Source: DATENM01 sp045807765 | GTDB lineage: Bacteria; Acidobacteriota; Blastocatellia; UBA7656 | DNA length: 6,823 bases | NCBI GenBank assembly: GCA_045807765.1 | Contig: JBJMGU010000024.1 | Coordinates: forward strand, 1-6,823 | Direction: 5' to 3' | Shown here: one piece after another, positions 1 to 5,438 of the stretch | Numbering within the stretch: the first letter of the stretch is position 1 | Layout of the letters: every line of letters starts with the position of its first letter | The notes under the pieces: generated by a model | What the model was told of the DNA's origin: nothing | The model's database searches: none | The model's input: the letters and a program-made list of their open reading frames with translations, nothing else | Made by a program: the position numbers and the translations under genes

Positions 1-1988
1 ACGTTGCGAATGTTGCTGATGGATTTCAGCGGGTCGCCTTCAATAAGAATCATGTCGGCGCGCTTGCCGGCTTCGATGGTGCCAACGTCATTGTCCAGCT
101 TCATCAGACGCGCCGGAACAATGGTTGCGGCCTGAATCGCTTCCATCGGCGTGAAGCCGGCTTTAACATAAAGCTCGATCTCGCGGTGCAAGCTATGGCC
201 GGGGACGGACTGGTCTGTGCCGGCGATGATTGGAATACCTGCGCGGTGCAGTGCGCCGATGGTCGCAAGCCACATCTCGTAAGTCGCCTTTGCCTGCTCG
301 GCAGCCGCAGGCGGCTGTCCCGTGTTGTTGAGCGGCCCGGCCAGTTCTGGGGCCACACGGGCGATGCCCGGCTCAAAGGTCGCCACCGGAACATTCGCGG
401 GGTGGAGAATTAACTCCATCAATGCCATCGTCGGGTCTACAACCGTGTGATGATCCTTGAAAAATTGTAGCGTCTTTTGCGCCTCCGGCAAATCGAAGTT
501 AATCGGCGTTCCCGGCTTCTGGTCTTTGGCTCGCAGCACAGGCGTCAGGTATTGGATGTGATTGATCTGATCCATGCCAGCTTCAACAGCCTGCACGGCA
601 TTTATGCCGTTTGGCACATGGCCGGTGACCGTCATGCCTTGCCTGTGGGCTTCATCACAAATGGCTTTCAAAACGTCAAGCTTTATCGAGCTATAAATCT
701 TAATCTGATTGAAGCGCGCGTTCTTATAGCGGGTCACTACCTCGCGTGCCTGTTCGGGCGTATTCACACGAATGACACCAAGCGCCGAGCGGCTGTCGCC
801 GTCCACGATGCCCGCAAGCAACATTCGCGGCCCGAACCCACGGCCCCAGTAAAGGGCGTCGCGCACGGCGGTGATGAACTCAAACTCGTTGCCGACATCG
901 CGCACTGTCGTCACGCCCGCCGCCAGATAGATCGGCCCCCACTCGACCTGCTCGTAATGCGCGTGCATATCCCATAGACCGGGCAGCATCGTCTTGCCCC
1001 GCACATCGATGACCGTCGCCTTCGGCGGTATCTTGACTTTGTCACGCGGTCCGGCAGCGATGATGCGCTCGCCTTCGACGACCACCACGGAATCGGCTAC
1101 AGGAGCCGCTCCTGTGCCATCAATCAGCGTCGCGCCGGTGAAGGCGAAACCGCCCTTGCGCTTCAGGCCAAAGCGTGTGGACAGGGTCGAGAGCCCCGCC
1201 ATACCATCTTCAGCGGCTTTCTTGACGAAGACCGGCAGCGCGGCCTCATAGCCTTCGCGGATCGCCTCGAAGTGATCGAACTCGGCATCAACACAAACGG
1301 TGGCAATCAGGTTTCTGGAAGCATCGAACCACAATGATTCGCGGCCCCAGATGACGCCGCCGACGCTGTAACGATCCAGCTCAACGCGCTTGCCGTCAGC
1401 TTCAATGGTATCCTTGCCGCGAAATTGAATCGCTACCTCACCGCCCGGCAGTGTCTTGAGCGCGCCTTTGCCGCCGGTGGTCGCCCAGTAACGCACCATC
1501 ATCATCTGCACAGCGACCGGCGCGTAGCCGCTAATCGTGAAGAAGTGACCGGCCACCTGCGCTTCGCGCGTCTGATTGCCTTCGCGGATCTTCGCCGTGT
1601 TGCCCGTCACTTCGACCGTCGTGTCAATGTCAGAGAGTCGCGAAGTCTTACCTTTGATTTCGAAGACCAGCGGCGTCAGGTCTTGCCGCGTGCGCAGCGT
1701 TGCCTGAAGCGGGACGGGTGAGCCACGATCCGTGAACTTGAACTCGCTTTTGGTCACCAGCGCATCGCCGTCGCGGGTCACTTCATAGCTTTCTTCACCA
1801 ATCGCCTGTTGAAATTTATGGAGACGAAACTTGCCAGTCTCCAGCGGCGCTGGCGTGGTTTGCGCCTGCGGCCTGAAGGCATTCGTCGTTGGCAAGTTGA
1901 ATAAAAAGCTGCCGAGCAGAAGGCTGATAAGCGCCGCCTGCCTGTAAAGCGCCTGGCGACGGTTTAGATGCGGACGTGAAGCGGGCAT
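1..1988 (-). CDS. Exported amidohydrolase (imidazolonepropionase-like) with an extra N-terminal beta-rich domain; C-terminus cut by window edge
   Basis: I read one uninterrupted frame of 662 codons from the ATG at 1988 to the window edge. Residues 1-37 look like a signal peptide: arginines first, then a hydrophobic stretch at about 18-32, then TNA. Residues about 50-255 form a beta-strand-like domain I do not recognise. The amidohydrolase part starts near 283 with FTGATLIDGTG. It holds the metal-binding HxH (H342, H344, in GLWDMHAH), a lysine that could be the carboxylated metal bridge (K430, in QIKIY), H457 in GHVPNG, H477 in INHI, and the catalytic Asp D592 in AGTDQS. It ends in the usual GTIEAGKRADMILIEGDPL segment, so probably only a few tens of residues are missing. 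Family members hydrolyse C-N bonds in cyclic amides or in dipeptides (prolidase-like); the substrate here cannot be told. It follows the P1 peptidase gene on the same strand after 81 bp. The start is supported by a strong Shine-Dalgarno sequence. Family is sure, substrate unknown. Confidence 0.93.
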   Translation of the reverse strand, partial: MPASRPHLNRRQALYRQAALISLLLGSFLFNLPTTNAFRPQAQTTPAPLETGKFRLHKFQQAIGEESYEVTRDGDALVTKSEFKFTDRGSPVPLQATLRTRQDLTPLVFEIKGKTSRLSDIDTTVEVTGNTAKIREGNQTREAQVAGHFFTISGYAPVAVQMMMVRYWATTGGKGALKTLPGGEVAIQFRGKDTIEADGKRVELDRYSVGGVIWGRESLWFDASRNLIATVCVDAEFDHFEAIREGYEAALPVFVKKAAEDGMAGLSTLSTRFGLKRKGGFAFTGATLIDGTGAAPVADSVVVVEGERIIAAGPRDKVKIPPKATVIDVRGKTMLPGLWDMHAHYEQVEWGPIYLAAGVTTVRDVGNEFEFITAVRDALYWGRGFGPRMLLAGIVDGDSRSALGVIRVNTPEQAREVVTRYKNARFNQIKIYSSIKLDVLKAICDEAHRQGMTVTGHVPNGINAVQAVEAGMDQINHIQYLTPVLRAKDQKPGTPINFDLPEAQKTLQFFKDHHTVVDPTMALMELILHPANVPVATFEPGIARVAPELAGPLNNTGQPPAAAEQAKATYEMWLATIGALHRAGIPIIAGTDQSVPGHSLHREIELYVKAGFTPMEAIQAATIVPARLMKLDNDVGTIEAGKRADMILIEGDPLKSISNIRN

Positions 1989-1992
1989 AGGG

Positions 1993-2002
1993 TTCCTTTC
2001 CT
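1993..2002 (-). promoter_or_regulatory. Ribosome binding site of the amidohydrolase
   Basis: Read on the minus strand this is AGGAAAGGAA, ending 4 nt before the ATG at 1988. It contains two overlapping Shine-Dalgarno-like cores and decides the start codon, which also places a signal peptide at the N-terminus. Confidence 0.6.
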
Positions 2003-2013
2003 GAGACGAATTG

Positions 2014-2022
2014 TTTATACCA
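2014..2022 (-). promoter_or_regulatory. Possible extended -10 promoter for the amidohydrolase
   Basis: The minus strand reads TGGTATAAA, which fits the extended -10 pattern TGnTATAAT with one mismatch. It lies in the 81-bp gap after the peptidase stop. Transcription would start near 2007 and give a leader of about 19 nt that includes the Shine-Dalgarno sequence. No convincing -35 is seen; the nearest, TTGTGC, is 19 bp upstream. The amidohydrolase could therefore have its own promoter besides read-through from the peptidase gene. Confidence 0.3.
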
Positions 2023-2069
2023 CGTTCGGAGCCTCGAAGCACAATTTCGACCGGCGCAAGCTGAACCAA

Positions 2070-3293
2070 TCAACGGATGAGGTTGTATCGCCGAAGTACT
2101 TCGATGGTGCGATCAATCGGCAGAGCCTCAACCGTGTGGTCGCGCCCGCTTGTCGTCGTGGCGCGAAACAGCGAGTTGATGATGGCTTCCTCTGTGGCTT
2201 CGATAACCGCTTCAAAAAGCGGCGAGAGCGCGTCGTTGGAGAGCAATCTCTGGTCGCGCAGCGAGCCGGTTATCGCTTTGACGCGCAGTTCGGGCGCGAC
2301 CGAAAAAGCAATGGCGTAATCGCCGCTGCCGTTTGATGCGGACGAGCCCGTACGTGCCACACCCATCATCGAACGCGCGGCCAGCCGTTGCAGATTGCGA
2401 TGATCTATAGGGGCGTCAGTCGCAATGACAATCATTATCGAGCCATCGGCTTTATCCGCCGAAACCTGCGCATCAGAGGCAAGCCGCTTATTATTGGACG
2501 GGCCTTCGAGCTGGTCTTTGAGATAATAGCGGCCCAGTTCGCGCCCCACAGGAGCCCCGCCAATCGTCAGTACACCGCCAAAGTTCGACTGCACCAGCAC
2601 GCCGACGGTGTAACCGCCGAGCGGTGCAGGCACCCGCCGCGAAGCGGTGCCGATGCCGCCTTTCCATCCAAACGCCACCGTTCCTGTGCCGGAGCCGACT
2701 GCGCCTTCGTCAACGGCGCCACCCTTCGCATTCTTGATCGCGCTCAGCACATCATCGCGCGTCACCGGGCGAGAGCGAATGTCGTTCAAGTACCCATCAT
2801 TGGTTTCGCCCACCAGCGGGTTGATTGATTGCACATCTTCGTTGCCCGGCAGCGCCAGCATGTAATCGATGACCGCGTCGGCAACGCGCGGCACGTTCAA
2901 GGTTGATGTCAGCAGAATGGGCGTTTCGATTTCGCCAAGCTCGTTCACCTGTGTCGAGCCCGCAAGCTTGCCAAAAGCGTTGCCGATGAAGACTGCGCCC
3001 GGAACCTTTTCGCGGAAGAGGTTCCCGCCGTGCGGCAGAATCGCGGTGACGCCAGTGCGGATGTTATTCCCGCGGCTGACTGTCGTTTGTCCGACCATAA
3101 CGCCGGCGACGTCGGTTATGGCGTTGAGCGGCCCCGTCGGTAAGACACCGATGCGCAGGCCAACGTCACGGGCGCGGGGTCGTTCGTTCTTTTGCATGAC
3201 CATAGCTGGCGCCGTCAAGCTGAAGAGAACCGCAAAAAGAATCGCTTTCAAAATCACCTCGAAGATTACTGCTGATTTATTGCAGCCCATCAT
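2070..3293 (-). CDS. P1 family (DmpA-type) self-processing aminopeptidase, exported
   Basis: The 407-residue protein matches the DmpA/BapA family (N-terminal nucleophile-like fold, MEROPS family S58), which removes N-terminal L- or D-amino acids or beta-amino acids from peptides and amides. Landmarks are VGLRIGVLPTGPLNAITDV (44-62), GETNDGYLND (162-171), GAVGSGTGTVAFGWKGGIGT (197-216), VLVQSNFGG (232-240) and GSIMIVIATDAP (284-295). Family knowledge predicts autocleavage before the serine of that last block, Gly284-Ser285, giving a beta-subunit of 123 residues, close to DmpA's. S323 and D325 sit 38 and 40 residues after the nucleophile, where DmpA has Ser288 and Glu290. Residues 7-30 are hydrophobic and end in TAPA, a likely signal peptide, so it probably acts in the periplasm or outside; many family members lack one. 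Start: two ATGs in tandem, with a weak GGTGA upstream. Peptide specificity cannot be predicted. Its gene precedes the amidohydrolase on the same strand. Confidence 0.95.
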   Translation of the reverse strand: MMGCNKSAVIFEVILKAILFAVLFSLTAPAMVMQKNERPRARDVGLRIGVLPTGPLNAITDVAGVMVGQTTVSRGNNIRTGVTAILPHGGNLFREKVPGAVFIGNAFGKLAGSTQVNELGEIETPILLTSTLNVPRVADAVIDYMLALPGNEDVQSINPLVGETNDGYLNDIRSRPVTRDDVLSAIKNAKGGAVDEGAVGSGTGTVAFGWKGGIGTASRRVPAPLGGYTVGVLVQSNFGGVLTIGGAPVGRELGRYYLKDQLEGPSNNKRLASDAQVSADKADGSIMIVIATDAPIDHRNLQRLAARSMMGVARTGSSASNGSGDYAIAFSVAPELRVKAITGSLRDQRLLSNDALSPLFEAVIEATEEAIINSLFRATTTSGRDHTVEALPIDRTIEVLRRYNLIR

Positions 3294-3301
3294 TTATCAT
3301 T

Positions 3302-3306
3302 TCACC
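3302..3306 (-). promoter_or_regulatory. Weak ribosome binding site of the P1 peptidase
   Basis: The minus strand has GGTGA 8 nt before the ATG at 3293. Complementarity to the 16S tail is modest, but spacing is right and the start it selects carries a signal peptide. The next codon is also ATG, so either may be used. Confidence 0.35.
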
Positions 3307-3324
3307 GCGTACATTTCAATTTTG

Positions 3325-3372
3325 GATTTTAGATTTTCATGGCTTGGCGCTTCGCGCCGGCGATTTTAGATT
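3325..3372. repeat. 11-nt direct repeat flanking a GC hairpin
   Basis: GATTTTAGATT occurs at 3325-3335 and again, exactly, at 3362-3372. The 26 bp between the copies hold a GC-rich stem-loop at 3346-3358. The arrangement, an AT-rich repeat on each side of a palindrome, resembles small palindromic extragenic elements. One locus is not enough to assign a family. Confidence 0.55.
3346..3358. other. Compact GC stem-loop with a GCGAAGC core
   Basis: GGCGC and GCGCC pair across the three bases TTC (5 GC pairs). On the minus strand the core reads GCGAAGC, known from the literature as an unusually stable single-stranded DNA mini-hairpin. There is no gene end just upstream on either strand and no clean T-run after it, so I do not call it a terminator. 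On the minus strand it would lie in the region upstream of the P1 peptidase start, possibly in its promoter or leader. Confidence 0.5.
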
Positions 3373-3374
3373 GC

Positions 3375-3403
3375 CGGACATAGCCCCTGCCAAAATTTAG
3401 AAT
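3375..3403 (+). promoter_or_regulatory. Possible sigma70-type promoter for the ATPase gene
   Basis: CGGACA (3375-3380; 4 of 6 matches to TTGACA) is followed after 17 bp by TAGAAT (3398-3403; 5 of 6 matches to TATAAT). It points toward the ATPase, and transcription from it would start near 3410, giving a leader of about 100 nt that includes the 14-nt tandem repeat. This is consensus matching by eye in an AT-rich region, so a chance match is possible. Confidence 0.25.
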
Positions 3404-3483
3404 CCTGCCCCACCTGTCCCCATTGCGCTCCTGTTTGTTGTTGGACTCGGATTCGCTGACGCAGATGGCCGCGTGTGAATCCA

Positions 3484-3511
3484 AAATCCAAAATCGGAAA
3501 TCCAAAATCGG
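3484..3511. repeat. Perfect 14-nt tandem repeat, two copies, just before the ATPase start
   Basis: AAATCCAAAATCGG is present at 3484-3497 and again at 3498-3511 with no mismatch. A further TCCAAAATC overlaps the left end at 3480-3488. The 14-nt period is not a multiple of three, so it is not a coding repeat. The second copy ends one base before the ATG at 3513. Translated in the upstream frame, it gives the low-complexity string SKIQNRKSKI, which argues against an earlier start codon for the ATPase. Confidence 0.7.
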
Positions 3512-3512
3512 T

Positions 3513-5423
3513 ATGCTTCAATTCTCACTCGATAACGGCATCGAATCTGCACTGATCAACGAAGGGTTGGTTACCGAGGATCAACTCTCGCGGGCGCGGC
3601 GCATCCAGGAACAACTGTCCGGGCAGAAGTCCTTAAGCGACGTGCTGCTTGAAATGAACTGGGTGAGTGAGACCCGCCTGGATGATTTCATTCGCCGCCA
3701 CCGCAGTAGCCTGAGCATCGGCGACATTCTCATGGCTCGGCGACTGGTCACCCAACAAGACGTGATGGCGGCGCGCGAAGTCCAGCGCAAGAGCAACCCG
3801 AAAGGCAAACGATTAGGCGAAATCCTAATCGAAATGGGCCTCATCGAAGAGCGCCATCTCGTCGAGGCGCTCGGCGAAAAATTCGCCCTGCCGCTGTTAG
3901 AGCCTGACATCAGCCAGATCGACATTGAGATGGTACGGCGAATGTCGCATAAATACCTGCGCCGCCAGGTCGGCCTGCCCATCTGCATCAGCGAAGGCTT
4001 TATTCACTTGCTGGTCAGCGACCCCACAGCAACACCTTTTATTGAAGAGGTCACGCGTACCTTCAACACCCGCGTCAAGCTGCACCTTGCGACCAGCATC
4101 GTCATTCTGAAAACGCTTGACCTGCTCGAAGCGTTGTTGCAGGGCAAAGATGCCGGCATCGGCGATTACCACAAGGTCAAGTACCACACACTTGAGACCC
4201 AGCCGCAGACCAACGACGACCGCGTCGTGCAGATGGTGGATCAACTGATCCGATCAGCCATTGACGAAGGCGCATCCGACGTTCACCTTGAACCGATGGC
4301 CAACAAGCTTCGCGTGCGCTACCGCATTGACGGCGTGCTGGTTCACAAGATGGATTTCCCACGGGATTACACGCCGCGCATCATCTCGCGCATTAAGATT
4401 CTCGCCGACGCTGATGTAGCCGAGCGCCGCAAGCATCAGGATGGTCGCATCTTCGTTAAGACCGAAAAGCAGGAGATCGATATTCGCGTCTCTTTCTACG
4501 CCACGGTATTCGGTGAAAATGTCGTCTTGAGAATCCTCAACAAAGCCTCGCTCATCAGCTTGCTTGAGCTGGGGTTCGCGCCGAACATTCTGCGCCTCTA
4601 CAGCGAAGACGTACTGGCATCGCCTTCAGGCATCACCTTGATCACCGGGCCAACCGGTTCCGGGAAGACGACGACGCTCTACAGCTCAATCGATCACTGC
4701 AACGATCCAACCGTGAAGATTATCACCTGTGAGGACCCTGTTGAGTATGTCATTGACGGCATCTCGCAATGTTCGATAAACGAGAAGATTGGCCTGACCT
4801 TTAACGAAACGCTGCGCTCCATCGTGCGCCAGGACCCGGATATTATTGTGATTGGCGAAATCCGCGACCGCTTCTCGGCAGATGTTGCAGTGCAGTCGGC
4901 GCTCACCGGGCATAAGGTGTTTGCGACGTTCCACACGGAAGACTCGGTTGGCGCGCTCGTCCGTTTGATCAACATGGAGATTGAGACTTCGCTGATCGCT
5001 TCGACCATCGCCGCGATCCTGGCGCAACGGCTGGTGCGGAAGGTTTGCGCGCAATGTCGAATGCGTTATGAGCCGGAAGATCGTGTGCTGCGGCGCTTCG
5101 GTTTGCGGCGCGAGCAAATGAAAGGGTTCGAGCTGATGCGCGGCAAAGGCTGCTCAGCCTGTAACTTTACAGGCTATCGCGGGCGGCTCGGCATCTATGA
5201 GTTGTTGGTGCCGAATGCCGACATCCGCGACGCGATTCTGTTGAAGCGGACGATGCAAGAGATTCGTCAGATCAGCCTCGACATGTGTGCGCTCTGTACG
5301 ATGCAAGAAGATGGAATGGTTAAAGCCTTGCACGGTGTGACGACGCTTGAGGAAGTGCTTGAGAACGCGCCGCGCGTGTTCCATCACCGTCCGCTCGATG
5401 CGCTCTTCGAGATCGTTGGTTGA
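3513..5423 (+). CDS. GspE/PilB-type secretion or pilus assembly ATPase with four N-terminal MshEN-like repeats
   Basis: The 636-residue cytoplasmic AAA-like ATPase belongs to the type II secretion/type IV pilus family, whose hexamers drive pilus or pseudopilus polymerisation. The C-terminal motor is complete: Walker A GPTGSGKTT at 379-387 (K385), Asp box CEDPVEY at 406-412, Walker B IIVIGEIRD at 444-452 (E449), His box TGHKVFATFHT at 465-475 (H474). A CxxC pair (C512/C515, C547/C550) forms the usual zinc site, and an additional CxxC lies at C592/C595. Residues about 9-124 hold four repeats of the pattern (S/R)-x-(D/G)-x-L-(7 residues)-(V/L/I), the last, RLGEILIEMGLIEERHLVEAL, being close to the cyclic-di-GMP-binding MshEN consensus. 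A T2SSE N-terminal-like domain follows to about 210. I chose the ATG at 3513: the frame is open from a TTG at 3423, but the extra 30 codons translate a DNA repeat. No clear Shine-Dalgarno: GGAAA lies 12 nt upstream. No partner genes are adjacent, so pilus versus secretion role is open. Confidence 0.95.
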   Translation: MLQFSLDNGIESALINEGLVTEDQLSRARRIQEQLSGQKSLSDVLLEMNWVSETRLDDFIRRHRSSLSIGDILMARRLVTQQDVMAAREVQRKSNPKGKRLGEILIEMGLIEERHLVEALGEKFALPLLEPDISQIDIEMVRRMSHKYLRRQVGLPICISEGFIHLLVSDPTATPFIEEVTRTFNTRVKLHLATSIVILKTLDLLEALLQGKDAGIGDYHKVKYHTLETQPQTNDDRVVQMVDQLIRSAIDEGASDVHLEPMANKLRVRYRIDGVLVHKMDFPRDYTPRIISRIKILADADVAERRKHQDGRIFVKTEKQEIDIRVSFYATVFGENVVLRILNKASLISLLELGFAPNILRLYSEDVLASPSGITLITGPTGSGKTTTLYSSIDHCNDPTVKIITCEDPVEYVIDGISQCSINEKIGLTFNETLRSIVRQDPDIIVIGEIRDRFSADVAVQSALTGHKVFATFHTEDSVGALVRLINMEIETSLIASTIAAILAQRLVRKVCAQCRMRYEPEDRVLRRFGLRREQMKGFELMRGKGCSACNFTGYRGRLGIYELLVPNADIRDAILLKRTMQEIRQISLDMCALCTMQEDGMVKALHGVTTLEEVLENAPRVFHHRPLDALFEIVG

Positions 5424-5438
5424 TGTCAGCCTGATCAT

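Larger units (their letters stand above)
3319..3494. repeat. 12-nt inverted repeat pair (3319-3330 and 3483-3494)
   Basis: ATTTTGGATTTT at 3319-3330 is the exact reverse complement of AAAATCCAAAAT at 3483-3494. The arms are 152 bp apart and lie near the two ends of the intergenic region between the divergent peptidase and ATPase genes. The arms are AT-rich and low in complexity, so pairing in DNA or RNA is possible but unproven. They look like parts of a dispersed extragenic repeat. Confidence 0.6.

Noticed and set aside
477..977. Plus-strand open frame of 166 codons
   Set aside because: It lies wholly antisense to the amidohydrolase, whose frame I translated without a break and which has its conserved motifs there (HxH, K430, H457, H477). 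The plus frame encodes no recognisable protein.
1..1988. Broken or frameshifted amidohydrolase gene
   Set aside because: Codon-by-codon reading of the minus strand from 1988 to 3 shows no stop and no frame change; only the C-terminal end is missing because the window ends.
2388..2828. Plus-strand open frame of 146 codons
   Set aside because: Antisense shadow of the P1 peptidase; the peptidase strand carries the conserved family blocks and the plus frame has no domain-like pattern.
2869..3369. Plus-strand open frame of 166 codons running into the intergenic region
   Set aside because: Mostly antisense to the peptidase N-terminal half, and its tail translates the AT-rich repeats; no ribosome binding site or recognisable motif.
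3346..3373. GC hairpin followed by a short T-run as an intrinsic terminator
   Set aside because: No gene ends upstream on the plus strand, the T-run starts 8 bases after the stem and is only four bases, and on the minus strand no T-run follows.
3484..3511. CRISPR-like repeat
   Set aside because: The two 14-nt units are directly adjacent with no spacer and too short for CRISPR repeats; no cas genes are present.
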